Of a DNA stretch of 64,000 bases, positions 25,363-34,267 are shown piece by piece (positions within the stretch are counted from its first letter, which is position 1; every line of letters begins with the position of its first letter). The notes beneath the pieces are model-generated. The model ran no database searches, had not been told where the DNA came from, and was given only the letters and a program-made list of their open reading frames with translations. Both the position numbers and the translations under genes were made by a program. Origin of the DNA: Gracilibacillus salitolerans (GTDB lineage Bacteria; Bacillota; Bacilli; Bacillales; Amphibacillaceae); NCBI RefSeq assembly GCF_009650095.1, contig NZ_CP045915.1, positions 4,278,001 to 4,342,000 on the forward strand. Reading direction: 5' to 3'.

Positions 25363-26274
25363 ATGTTAATTACAATGAAAGAATTATTAACGGTTGCCAA
25401 TGAAAATCAATTTGCTGTAGGAGCATTCAATGTTGCAGACAGTACATTTTTAAGAGCTGTTGTAGAAGAGGCAGAGCAATTAAATTCACCAGCAATCATT
25501 GCTATCCATCCATCTGAACATGAATTTTTAACAGATGAATTTTTCTCATACGTTAAACATCGTGTCTACGAAAGTAAAGTGCCCTTTGTCTTACACTTGG
25601 ATCATGGTGGATCTTTGAAAGAAGTTGTAAGGGCAATTAGTTGTGGCTTTTCTTCTGTAATGATTGATGGGTCCTTACTTCCTTACGAAGATAATATCAG
25701 TATTACTAAAAAGATCGTTGAAATTGCACATTCTGTCGGTGTATCGGTAGAAGGCGAATTAGGAACAATCGGTAATACAGGAACATCTGTAGAAGGTGGT
25801 GTATCGAAAGTTACATATACTGATCCTGATCAAGCAAATGATTTTGTGGTTAGAACAGGTGTTGATTCTCTAGCAGTGGCGATTGGTACAGCACATGGTA
25901 TCTATCCAAAAAATATTAAACCGGAATTGCAAATGGACGTTCTTAAAGAAATTCATAGAAATGTAGATATTCCACTAGTATTACATGGGGGATCATCCAA
26001 TCCAGATAAAGAAATTGCTGAATCTGTCAAACTAGGAATTGGTAAAATTAATATCTCTAGTGATATGAAGTTTGCCTACTATAAAAAAGCACGAGAAATT
26101 TTAAGTTCAACAGAATACTGGGATCCGAATGTTATTTATCCAGAATGCATCCTAGAAGCTCGTAAAGTAATCAATCATAAAATGCATCTTTTCAACTCCG
26201 TCGGAAAAGCTAGTTTATATGACAAATTGGAATCTAAAAGGAATGATGAATTGAAACTCGAGAGCTTATACTAA
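25363..26274 (+). CDS. Class II ketose-(bis)phosphate aldolase (copy 2)
   Basis: A 303-residue paralogue of the aldolase at 22966 with the same active-site set: LHLDHGG (Asp and His zinc ligand), SVEGELGTIGNTG, GTAHGIYPK, LVLHGGSSNPD and GKINIS. ATG 25363 is preceded by AAAAGGAGAGG. It is followed by the lyxose/mannose isomerase gene on the same strand. Two aldolases around one regulator could act on different ketose phosphates or form a mixed complex. The C-terminal 15 residues are a divergent charged tail. Confidence 0.85.
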   Translation: MLITMKELLTVANENQFAVGAFNVADSTFLRAVVEEAEQLNSPAIIAIHPSEHEFLTDEFFSYVKHRVYESKVPFVLHLDHGGSLKEVVRAISCGFSSVMIDGSLLPYEDNISITKKIVEIAHSVGVSVEGELGTIGNTGTSVEGGVSKVTYTDPDQANDFVVRTGVDSLAVAIGTAHGIYPKNIKPELQMDVLKEIHRNVDIPLVLHGGSSNPDKEIAESVKLGIGKINISSDMKFAYYKKAREILSSTEYWDPNVIYPECILEARKVINHKMHLFNSVGKASLYDKLESKRNDELKLESLY

Positions 26275-26343
26275 AATTTTTATATTCAAATAGTCTATTA
26301 AGATGGTTGAAACATTACAAAGTTCCATGGAAATTTATAGTGA

Positions 26344-26362
26344 GATGGTTGAAATAACCATC
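26344..26362 (+). other. Small hairpin between aldolase and isomerase genes
   Basis: A 7-bp stem, GATGGTT and AACCATC, with a 5-base loop. A second GATGGTTGAAA copy lies at 26302-26312. There is no U-tract. It may be an RNA-processing or stability element within the operon. Confidence 0.4.
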
Positions 26363-26441
26363 ATGTATTTTGCATTAAATTTTCGAAGACATAACAAATA
26401 GCAGATACTATGTCATCAACAAATAACAGGAGTTGAATGAA

Positions 26442-26978
26442 ATGGATAAACTTCAGATAAAGGAGTATCAAGTATTAGTTAAAAATATACTCGCTGATTC
26501 AGGTATTATTTTAACGGGAGATGAACAACAAGCTATTGAGATAGCCGATTTTGGGCTCAATGCGATCGAAACAACAGGACTACAATTAATTACTTATGTG
26601 AATACGAAACGTTACTGTGCAAAAGACTTAGTTTTACTACCGAATCAAACTTGTCCTGAGCATCGTCATCCTCCTAGAAAAAATGGAGATCCTGGCAAGT
26701 TAGAAACGTTCCGGTGCCGAAAGGGAATCGTGTATTTATATGTAGAAGGTGAAACAACTATTGCACCAATAGCAACTCCTCCTGCAGAGGATTTCAAATA
26801 CTACACAGTATTCCATGAAATAGTATTACAAGCAGGAGAGCAATTTACCATCCCTGAAAATACGAAACACTGGTTTAAAGCGGGAGAAGAAGCAACAATC
26901 ATATCTGAGTTCTCATCTAATAGTGATGATGAATCAGATATCTTCACAGATCCAAGAATAAAGCGTGTTCAGGATTAA
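26442..26978 (+). CDS. D-lyxose/D-mannose family sugar isomerase
   Basis: A 178-residue cupin-fold isomerase of the D-lyxose ketol-isomerase family, which interconverts D-lyxose with D-xylulose and D-mannose with D-fructose. The metal-binding set is visible: His74 and His76 in CPEHRHPP, Glu88 in KLETFRC and His143 in NTKHWF. ATG 26442 is chosen because CAGGAG lies just before it. It forms a pair with aldolase copy 2. With the importer, the kinase and the aldolases it gives a logical route from an imported aldose to triose phosphate. Confidence 0.85.
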   Translation: MDKLQIKEYQVLVKNILADSGIILTGDEQQAIEIADFGLNAIETTGLQLITYVNTKRYCAKDLVLLPNQTCPEHRHPPRKNGDPGKLETFRCRKGIVYLYVEGETTIAPIATPPAEDFKYYTVFHEIVLQAGEQFTIPENTKHWFKAGEEATIISEFSSNSDDESDIFTDPRIKRVQD

Positions 26979-27030
26979 TTAACTAATATATTTGCAATAT
27001 AAATACTCGATTATCAATTGAATAAAAATT

Positions 27031-27065
27031 GACATAGCCCTAGCTAATGATACTAGGGTTATGTC
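27031..27065. terminator. Terminator after the isomerase gene
   Basis: GACATAGCCCTAG (27031-27043) pairs with CTAGGGTTATGTC (27053-27065) with one wobble. On the minus strand a T-rich stretch follows, so it may act in both directions between the convergent isomerase and histidine kinase genes. Confidence 0.65.
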
Positions 27066-27413
27066 AAAAATCAACAACTCTTAATCAATGTTTGTAACAC
27101 TTTGTTAAGGATATTATGCGATGCTCGTTTCAATCAGTTGTATCCTGTCATTTCTCTTTTAAATAGTAGCTGATAGACATTAACACGTCATAAAGTGAGA
27201 CTTATCAGGAAGTTAGCGTCCGTTTATCCCCCACTTAGCTTCTTTGCTATAGCTCGAATCTTTTCATTCAGGGTATTACGGACGATTACACCGTGATACA
27301 CAATTGATTTCAATATTACGAACAACGCCATTTCCCTTCATTCATAAAATAGTTATTACACTTTCTTCATGATGTTTAACCAAAAATCTCCATTTACTAA
27401 AAATCACACATAG
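27066..27413. repeat. Non-coding stretch with a dispersed repeat
   Basis: No gene is seen. The segment 27190-27220 repeats elements found at 16504-16518 and 16711-16729 (ATAAAGTGAGACTT, TTATCAGGAAGTTAGCGTC). The following 27221-27300 stretch may be the rest of the same element, but no second complete copy is in the window. Confidence 0.35.
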
Positions 27414-29186
27414 TTAGTCATTTACCCTTAGATTAATGGGTACTATTATTTTGACTGATGTTCCTTCACCCTGTCTACTATCAATTGCCAATCCATATGG
27501 CTCTCCGAATATTAGCTTTAACCGTTGATGCACATTCATTAATCCGATACCTTTATTATTGAATTTTTTTTGTTGAACCAGATTTTTACGAACTAATTCA
27601 AGCTCTTCTTCAGGTATCCCTGATCCATTATCTTGAATTTCAATTTCGATATAATCTGTGTACTGCACTGTCGAAATAGTCACTTCGACTTTATCTTCAT
27701 TCTCTTCGTTAGCATGCTTCATTACATTTTCAACTATTGGTTGCAATGTTAATCTAGGAATGTATGTGTTTTTTGCTTTTAAGGGTAGATGAGTATAAAA
27801 TCGAAAATTACCTTCGAGCCTAAATTCAATAATTGTAGCGTATAACTCTATATATTCATACTCTTCATATAGTGGGACCATTTTTTCATCATTTACATCT
27901 AAACTATATCTCAACATGTTACTTAAGGCATCAACAACATATTGAATTTCACGAACACCTTTCTTTTGAGCTGTCCAACTAATAGCATTAAGTGTATTTG
28001 ATAAGAAATGAGGTGTAATCTTTTCTTGTAAAGACTGTAATTGCTCCTCTTTGGCTAATAATTGCATTCTGGTCTTTGCTAATTCTGCTTCATATACTTG
28101 CTTAATTAATTGATCGATTTGGTGTACCATCCGATTAAAGTGCCTACTTAAATCTCCTATCTCGTGTTTTTTATTTAAAATAAAGCGTGTTTCAAAATCA
28201 CCTTTTTCTACTTGTTGCATAGCGTTTTTCAATCTTAGAATAGGATTAAATAAATCCCATCGAATAAAGAAAGTAATGATGAATAAAATTACTACCATAA
28301 ATACCATAACACCTAAGAGTAGCTGTACTAATTCTCGAGTCTCCGATTGCATTTCTTCGTAAGGTATTATTCCGGTCATCTTCCAATCTAACAAAGAAAC
28401 TTCTTTCACTAATAACAAGTATCGATGTCCATTTAATGATATATCTATTAAATCATTCTCTTGGGAATCATTCACCTTTTCTAATAATTCCTCATCAAGC
28501 TCCGCATTATAAGAAGTATAGGATAAGATCTCATCACTATTACTCAGGATAACAGATCCATATTTCATTAAGTCTATATTTTCTATTACATTTGTAATCT
28601 CTTCTAACTCTATCTCTAATAGTATTATACCTACTTTATTTCCTGTTTTTACATCGATGACACTTCTTCCAATAGATACGCAACGTCTACCTCCACAATC
28701 ATAGACTGGACTATATGCAATATACTGTTGCTGCAATTGTTCTTGTAAACTCCTTTCAATTGCAGTTAAATCTCTATTTCTTGCTAATCTTCCGATACTA
28801 TCAAAATATTTATGATTATTATATAATGTCAATTTGGATATATAATTATGGGAAAATAACACGTTTTGTGCATATTCTGAAAAAAATTTAGCTTCTGAAT
28901 ACATATCATACTCGTTTTTATATGGATCATCTTTTAATAGTTCTTGCATTTCCGAATGAATGGAAAGCTGGGTTAATATTTCGTCAGCATCTTCCATCAT
29001 ATTATCCCCTTGGGACTTTATTTGAGATAAGGTTTGTTGATTAGAACGAATCACCATATCTAACAAAACTTCTGATACATGGGAATAACCAATAATTCCA
29101 ATTGAGATTAATGGTAAAAAGCCAAATAGTAATAACGTAATGATAAACCGCTGAAAGAGCGTAGTATTATTAAGGAGCTTCTTCAT
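27414..29186 (-). CDS. YesM-type sensor histidine kinase
   Basis: A 590-residue membrane kinase of the YesM/LytS class. Membrane helices lie at about 13-33 and 285-308, with an extracytoplasmic sensor domain between. A HAMP domain (about 310-365) is followed by a coiled-coil and the His_kinase domain with phospho-acceptor His393 in KITPHFLSNTLNAIS (Ser replaces the usual Tyr of FLYN). HATPase boxes are IVENVMKHANEEN, DNGSGIP and GIGLMNVHQRL. It overlaps the response regulator stop codon by four bases. Such pairs switch on sugar ABC importers, here the cluster at 32.4-35.6 kb. The partner regulator is broken, so the kinase may be idle. Confidence 0.9.
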   Translation of the reverse strand: MKKLLNNTTLFQRFIITLLLFGFLPLISIGIIGYSHVSEVLLDMVIRSNQQTLSQIKSQGDNMMEDADEILTQLSIHSEMQELLKDDPYKNEYDMYSEAKFFSEYAQNVLFSHNYISKLTLYNNHKYFDSIGRLARNRDLTAIERSLQEQLQQQYIAYSPVYDCGGRRCVSIGRSVIDVKTGNKVGIILLEIELEEITNVIENIDLMKYGSVILSNSDEILSYTSYNAELDEELLEKVNDSQENDLIDISLNGHRYLLLVKEVSLLDWKMTGIIPYEEMQSETRELVQLLLGVMVFMVVILFIITFFIRWDLFNPILRLKNAMQQVEKGDFETRFILNKKHEIGDLSRHFNRMVHQIDQLIKQVYEAELAKTRMQLLAKEEQLQSLQEKITPHFLSNTLNAISWTAQKKGVREIQYVVDALSNMLRYSLDVNDEKMVPLYEEYEYIELYATIIEFRLEGNFRFYTHLPLKAKNTYIPRLTLQPIVENVMKHANEENEDKVEVTISTVQYTDYIEIEIQDNGSGIPEEELELVRKNLVQQKKFNNKGIGLMNVHQRLKLIFGEPYGLAIDSRQGEGTSVKIIVPINLRVND

Positions 29187-30250
29187 CTTTTCAAATTTTC
29201 CCGTCTCTTCATCTGATACTGTTTTGGTGTGATTTTTTCTTGTTTCTTAAATAAGTTTATGAAATAATTTGGCTGTTGAAACCCTATTTTCATTGCAACT
29301 TGATCTATCGTTAAATTCGATTGCTTAAGTAAAAGCTTTGCATTTTTTATTCTGATTTGTTGTAAATAGTCCTTATAGTTCATCCCTGTTTCTTGCTTAA
29401 AAATTTTACTTAAATACGCAGGAGAAACACCATTCAATTGCGCTAATTCTTTTAATGAAATACTAGTGCTGTATTTCTGCTCCATCATATCCTTACATTT
29501 ATTAATAATGTCATAGCACGCACATGACGAACCCTCCAGCACATGGTCAACCGTCGTCATACAAAATTCAAGAAGAAAATTACTTAAATCAGGTATTCTA
29601 GTAGTAAGTAGTTCATCTATCAATCCTTCAGAATATTCACTCCACTTTTCATTCAAATTATCTTGTGACGTTAACCTTTTTTTGATCGAAATAATAAATT
29701 CTCTCATATATCCTCGAATTTTGAGATGATCTCCTTCAGAGCAGGAATTTACAGTCTCTAAGTAATGATCAACTAATGATGGTATATTATGTTTACCACC
29801 CAATTCAATTTCATTTATTAGGTTTGACTCAGCTTGAACTAGTGGAAAATTCCATGTTAGTTGTGTAGTCACTAAACTATTAGAGAATTCGTTCGAAAAC
29901 TCAGCTAATATTCGTCTAATATCTTCTTCATTCAAGGGTTTTAGTAAATAATCTTTAACTCCATATTGGATTGCTAATCTTGCATACTCGAATTCATTAT
30001 AACCACTGATAATAATTATTTAAGTATAAGGCCACTTTTTATGAGCACGTTTGATTAGGCTTAAACCATCCATCTTTGGCATTTGTATATCAACTAATAA
30101 TAAATCAATTTGATGTCTCTCTAGACATTGCAGAGCTTCTATACCGTTAGAAGCTCTGCCCTTAATTTGATAATTTTGATCTAAACTAGCAATGAAATCT
30201 GCGATATTATTTCTTACTCTTTTCTCATCTTCGGCTATTAAAATATTCAT
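29183..30250 (-). pseudogene. YesN-type response regulator interrupted by a stop codon
   Basis: Residues 1-76 form the start of a receiver domain with phospho-acceptor Asp54 in LLLVDIQMPKMDG. After KKWPYT a TAA at 30020-30022 stops the frame, yet the same frame continues with IIIISGYNEFEYARLAIQYG, the rest of the receiver domain and an AraC-type HTH (LKELAQLNGVSPAYLSKIFK). Removing this one codon gives a normal-length protein of about 355 residues. A lysine or glutamine codon is expected at this place, so a single substitution explains it. It is a recent nonsense mutation or a sequencing error. ATG 30250 follows AGGTGA. Confidence 0.85.
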
Positions 30251-30289
30251 TATTATCACCTGCTCATGAGAAGATATACTCTTTGATAG

Positions 30290-32434
30290 TTACGCATGTC
30301 CTTTGACACGTAATGAATGGTATTTCGCTCTACTTCCATTCATAAGGGAGAAACCTAATTGCCCAGATAAATAAGGGTTGTTCTTATCTTCAAATTGTAT
30401 CATAACTTCATTATTGACTTCCACAGTTATATTGGAACCGCTTACGTTAATATTGATAATATATTTTTCTCCATGTTTCCAAGGGAAAGTGACTCGATCT
30501 AATTCTTGATATTCTAAGTTTTTCTTTAATAATATTAGACTATTATCTGGTCCTAAACCTACTGCATAAGACCTCATTGCCCCCTGCACCCTAAAATTCA
30601 TCAAGTGATAGTCACCAATCTCAGGAGTCACAGCCAGTTGCAGTTGATAATCTTTCCAATTAAGATCCCCTGTGTATGCTTCGGAAGGCTCATCAGCATG
30701 ATAGGTACCTATTAAGGACTGTTCATTTAATGTCCACAGACCTCGCAAGTACGTAAGCTGACTTACTTCTTTGTGTAGATTGTTCCAATGTTCAACCTGC
30801 TCTTTCTGAAAATCTAATACGTAATCAGGCTCTCCTGCAAACTCCATATTATCAACGTAGGTTATTAAAGAAGGTAGCTCAAGATGGCGACGCTCTTCTT
30901 GAACAGGAATAAATTCTACACCAGCTTCTTCAATACATACACCTTCCATATAAGGTATCTTATATTCTAACGATAGCCATTTGTTTACGGTCATTAATTG
31001 AGTTTGACTATAATAACGTTTGTTAGAATTTCTATCCTTTACATATAATCTTACATTTACTTCTTCATTTTCCTGTGTTGGTAATAAAACTTTTGCCTTA
31101 ATCGTTTGACCAGGATATAAAATCGGTGAAAATGCTGGATCATATCTACTGTCATTAAAATCATCCGGTGTATAATATGTTTTTACAAATGCTCGATAGG
31201 CATGGCCACCATTAGCGTAATCATACATTAACTTGAGCGATCGATTCCCTTCATAAGCTCTTTCTGTTACATTTTCCATTTTCGTTGTTACCTGTTCTGG
31301 AGCATCTACTTCTGTTCTAAAAGCATGAGTAGAACCTGGATATTCAAAATGAAAATATCTTGTAGGTGTATCGAGTATTTTTTCCCATTCTTTAGGTATT
31401 TCTTGTTTCATAACTTGATAACCTAATTTACCAATATAAGAAGCACACCAAGGTAGATCTAGAATATTTAGTGACCCGATCACACTTGAACAACATAGAA
31501 AATCATTAATTGGTTCTCTCCAATAAAATGGTATACCATCTAAGCCATTCCTTACCCCCATTATTGTTCCTACATTCGCAACATTACAATCGGTATCCCA
31601 ACCACACATATTACAAATGTTAATAGCTTGTGAAAAATCCCCTTCACCATACAAAAGAGATAACACAATCACAGCCGAATTCGGTATTATATGACAATTA
31701 CCAGGATATTTATCATAACCATAATGATCGTATACATAACGAAAGGCTTGACGCCAATCATTTGGATATTCATGATAAAAACGTTGAATGTCCTTCGTCA
31801 TACTTGCATATTCGCAATCTTCAGGTATAACACTTAATCCAGCTTCTATGATTTTATCCATATCCATTTCTCTGAATGACTCTGCTATAGCTGCAGCAAT
31901 GAACATACCTCCGTATTTTCCATTACCATCATGTGAAACACTGGCCATTTTTTCCGCATAATCACTAGCAAGCTGAGGATCACCCGGAGCAATTAATCCC
32001 CATACATCGATAAATATTTGTCCGCCAATTTGTTCCGCCACTGCTTCACCATTTTGGGTAATAGAACCAGATAAAGGAGCGTGTATACCACTTTTCAAAT
32101 TTAAATAAGCAGTATTTTCAGTTGAAATGCCATAACCACCCCACCAAAAAAATCCATGTCCATCAGGCGCATAATTCAACCACGTATCGCCCATCTCTTT
32201 CGCTGTAATGTCTGTAGAAGCTGTATAATCCTCTAAAGCACGTATGAAAAACATCGGACCATTGGTATCATCGTCTGCCGCAAAATTTTTAAAGTCATGT
32301 AGATAACCGGTGATTTCACCAAATGTCCGTTCAATTCTGTCATATGTCCATTGCTCAATATTACCTCCGTGCCTTACACCGATTACTTTTCCTAACCAAC
32401 CTGCATACACTTTTTCCATATAATCTCTTTGCAT
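30290..32434 (-). CDS. ADP-ribosylglycohydrolase-family protein with C-terminal lectin-like domain
   Basis: A 714-residue cytoplasmic protein. The N-terminal half (about 1-340) is an ADP-ribosylglycohydrolase fold with both metal-binding motifs, Asp54-Asp56/Thr57 in AADDDTNGP and Asp280/Asp282 in CGWDTDCNVANVGT. The C-terminal half (about 350-714) is beta-rich and ends in a concanavalin-like region (YHADEPSEAYTGDLNWKDYQ, VTPEIGDYHLMNFRV). Family members in carbohydrate operons are thought to hydrolyse N- or O-glycosidic bonds of ribosyl compounds, but this two-domain type is uncharacterised. No signal peptide is seen. It is co-transcribed with an ABC importer and two-component system. Confidence 0.8.
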   Translation of the reverse strand: MQRDYMEKVYAGWLGKVIGVRHGGNIEQWTYDRIERTFGEITGYLHDFKNFAADDDTNGPMFFIRALEDYTASTDITAKEMGDTWLNYAPDGHGFFWWGGYGISTENTAYLNLKSGIHAPLSGSITQNGEAVAEQIGGQIFIDVWGLIAPGDPQLASDYAEKMASVSHDGNGKYGGMFIAAAIAESFREMDMDKIIEAGLSVIPEDCEYASMTKDIQRFYHEYPNDWRQAFRYVYDHYGYDKYPGNCHIIPNSAVIVLSLLYGEGDFSQAINICNMCGWDTDCNVANVGTIMGVRNGLDGIPFYWREPINDFLCCSSVIGSLNILDLPWCASYIGKLGYQVMKQEIPKEWEKILDTPTRYFHFEYPGSTHAFRTEVDAPEQVTTKMENVTERAYEGNRSLKLMYDYANGGHAYRAFVKTYYTPDDFNDSRYDPAFSPILYPGQTIKAKVLLPTQENEEVNVRLYVKDRNSNKRYYSQTQLMTVNKWLSLEYKIPYMEGVCIEEAGVEFIPVQEERRHLELPSLITYVDNMEFAGEPDYVLDFQKEQVEHWNNLHKEVSQLTYLRGLWTLNEQSLIGTYHADEPSEAYTGDLNWKDYQLQLAVTPEIGDYHLMNFRVQGAMRSYAVGLGPDNSLILLKKNLEYQELDRVTFPWKHGEKYIININVSGSNITVEVNNEVMIQFEDKNNPYLSGQLGFSLMNGSRAKYHSLRVKGHA

Positions 32435-32455
32435 ATTTTACACCTCTCCTATAAT

Positions 32456-33274
32456 TTAACCTTTTATACTTCCTTCTGCTATCCCTTCAATAAACCTTCT
32501 TTGCAAAACTAAGAAAATAATCGCAATTGGTAGAATCGTAATCAATCCAGCAGCAGATATCATTGACCAATCCGAAGTATATTGACCTGTAAATGCAAGG
32601 AATTTTGTTGCAACCGTTTTAATTTCATTGGATTGTAAAAAAGCATTAGCAAAAAAGAATTCATTCCATGTCCATAAAGCAACAATTAATACCACTGTTA
32701 AAAAAGCAGGACTTGCGAGTGGTGCTAAGATTTTAGTAATCACTTGAAATTCTGTACAACCATCCACTTTCGCACTATCAATTAATTCATTAGGAATCGC
32801 TACAAAAAATGACCGTAGCATAAATATATTGAACGGTAAAAAGATCGCTGAATAAATAATAATGATCCCTATCAATGAATCCATTAAATTCAGTTGCTGC
32901 CACATAAAGAATAAGGGAACTAAAAATAACCCCATTGGAATCGATAAAATAAATAGTAAAGCTCCCATCACGACATCCATACCTCTAAATCTAAGTTTTG
33001 CTAGAGCATATGCTGCTAACCCTGCACTAAAACAGATAATCACAATACACGAAATTCCTACAATGGTACTATTTAAAAACGCCGCAGCATATCCACCCTT
33101 TTCCCAAGCTTCTGTAATGTTATTGAATTCCAATCGAGAAGGAAATTGTAATGGGTTATCTCGAAACTCCTCTTTCGGCTTTAAAGCATTTGACACTAGG
33201 AGAATGATCGGACCTATAGCAAATGCAGAAAAGATTAATAAAGGAATATGTCTCCAATCCATCCACTTTTTCAC
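32456..33274 (-). CDS. Sugar ABC transporter permease (MalG type)
   Basis: A 272-residue permease with about six membrane helices, EAA motif ELIDSAKVDGCTEFQVITKI and C-terminus RRFIEGIAEGSIKG. The GTG start shares its G with the TAG stop of the upstream permease, so translation depends on the ribosome reaching that stop. Because the upstream gene carries a frameshift, expression of this gene may suffer. Confidence 0.88.
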   Translation of the reverse strand: MKKWMDWRHIPLLIFSAFAIGPIILLVSNALKPKEEFRDNPLQFPSRLEFNNITEAWEKGGYAAAFLNSTIVGISCIVIICFSAGLAAYALAKLRFRGMDVVMGALLFILSIPMGLFLVPLFFMWQQLNLMDSLIGIIIIYSAIFLPFNIFMLRSFFVAIPNELIDSAKVDGCTEFQVITKILAPLASPAFLTVVLIVALWTWNEFFFANAFLQSNEIKTVATKFLAFTGQYTSDWSMISAAGLITILPIAIIFLVLQRRFIEGIAEGSIKG

Positions 33275-34180
33275 TACACATCCCAGCCTTTCTTACGTAA
33301 TAGCGTAAATCCTGAAATAACAATAATACTGAATAATCCCAATGCCAAAGCAACTGCACTTGCATAACCTGGTTGCTGATTATAGATAGCGAGCTTATAC
33401 ATATAGGTTGCTAATAATTCAGAAGCATGACTCGGACCTCCATTAGTCATTACAAACACATAATCAAAGGCAGCAAAGGACCAAATGATGAGTAGCATAT
33501 AAATTAATACGAACGGTCGGTCTTAATTGTGGCAACACAACATGCCAAAAAATACGAAATTGGTTTGCTCCTTCTACTTTTGCTGCTTCTTCTAATGTTT
33601 GATCTGTTTGTTGCAAACCAACTAAAAATAGAACAACCAAAAATCCGACAAAGTGCCAACCATCTGCTAACGCAACTGCGTATAATACAATGTCAGAATT
33701 GCCTAACCACGAGAGCGCGAATTGCTCTAACCCTACATCTTCAAAAAAGGTATTAATGCCAACGAACGGATTATACAACCATAACCAAATTTTTGCCGTT
33801 ACAACAGTCGCAATAATATAAGGCAGAAAAATCACCATACGATAAAAAGTTTTTCCGAATTGAATACGACTAATGAATACTGCAATAATTAACCCAAAAA
33901 ACACGGGAATAGTTAGAAAAAACACTAACCACTTAAAGTTTTTTAATAACGCCGTATAAAAAATATCATCTTGGAATAATCGGATAAAATTATCGAAACC
34001 GATAAAATTAGGATCAGCAATCCCGTTCCAATCCGTAAAAGCTAAAGCAATCGTGCCAATAATTGGTGCTCCTACCACAAGCGATAAGATTAAAATAGTG
34101 GGTGACAACAAGATCCAAGGTAGTAACCGCTGCTTCCAAATATTTATATTTTGATCTGATAAATGCCTGTTTACTTTCAT
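33274..34180 (-). pseudogene. Sugar ABC permease (MalF type) with a frameshift
   Basis: The first 230 or so codons give a normal MalF-type permease ending in the EAA motif (LEEAAKVEGANQFRIFWHVV, then LPQLRPTV). There the frame runs off into an unrelated tail, while the -1 frame resumes with FVLIYMLLIIWSFAAFDYVF and finishes the protein normally with LRKKGWDV at 33274. One base has been lost around 33511-33518. Restored, the product would be about 302 residues. A true mutation would disable the importer; a sequencing or assembly error is the alternative. ATG 34180 follows GTGAGGA. Confidence 0.85.
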
Positions 34181-34217
34181 TCCTCACACCCTCTTTGTTG
34201 TTTATGAATAAGAGGAC

Positions 34218-34252
34218 AAAAGCCCCTAAATAATGCGTTAATAGGGACTTTT
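34218..34252 (-). promoter_or_regulatory. Intercistronic hairpin between binding protein and permease
   Basis: AAAAGCCCCTA (34218-34228) pairs with TAGGGACTTTT (34242-34252) with one mismatch. It is the third hairpin in the same relative position in this window, lying just after the binding-protein gene. Confidence 0.6.
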
Positions 34253-34267
34253 TATTAACATGTAGAT

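Noticed and set aside
18227..26978. Interpretation of the DeoR cluster as sulfoquinovose (sulfo-EMP) degradation
   Set aside because: The isomerase-kinase-aldolase logic is similar, but there is no sulfoquinovosidase, sulfolactaldehyde enzyme or sulfonate exporter in the cluster.
30020..30022. TAA in the response regulator as a programmed recoding site
   Set aside because: TAA is not a known recoding stop for selenocysteine (UGA) or pyrrolysine (UAG), and no recoding structure is seen; mutation or error is simpler.
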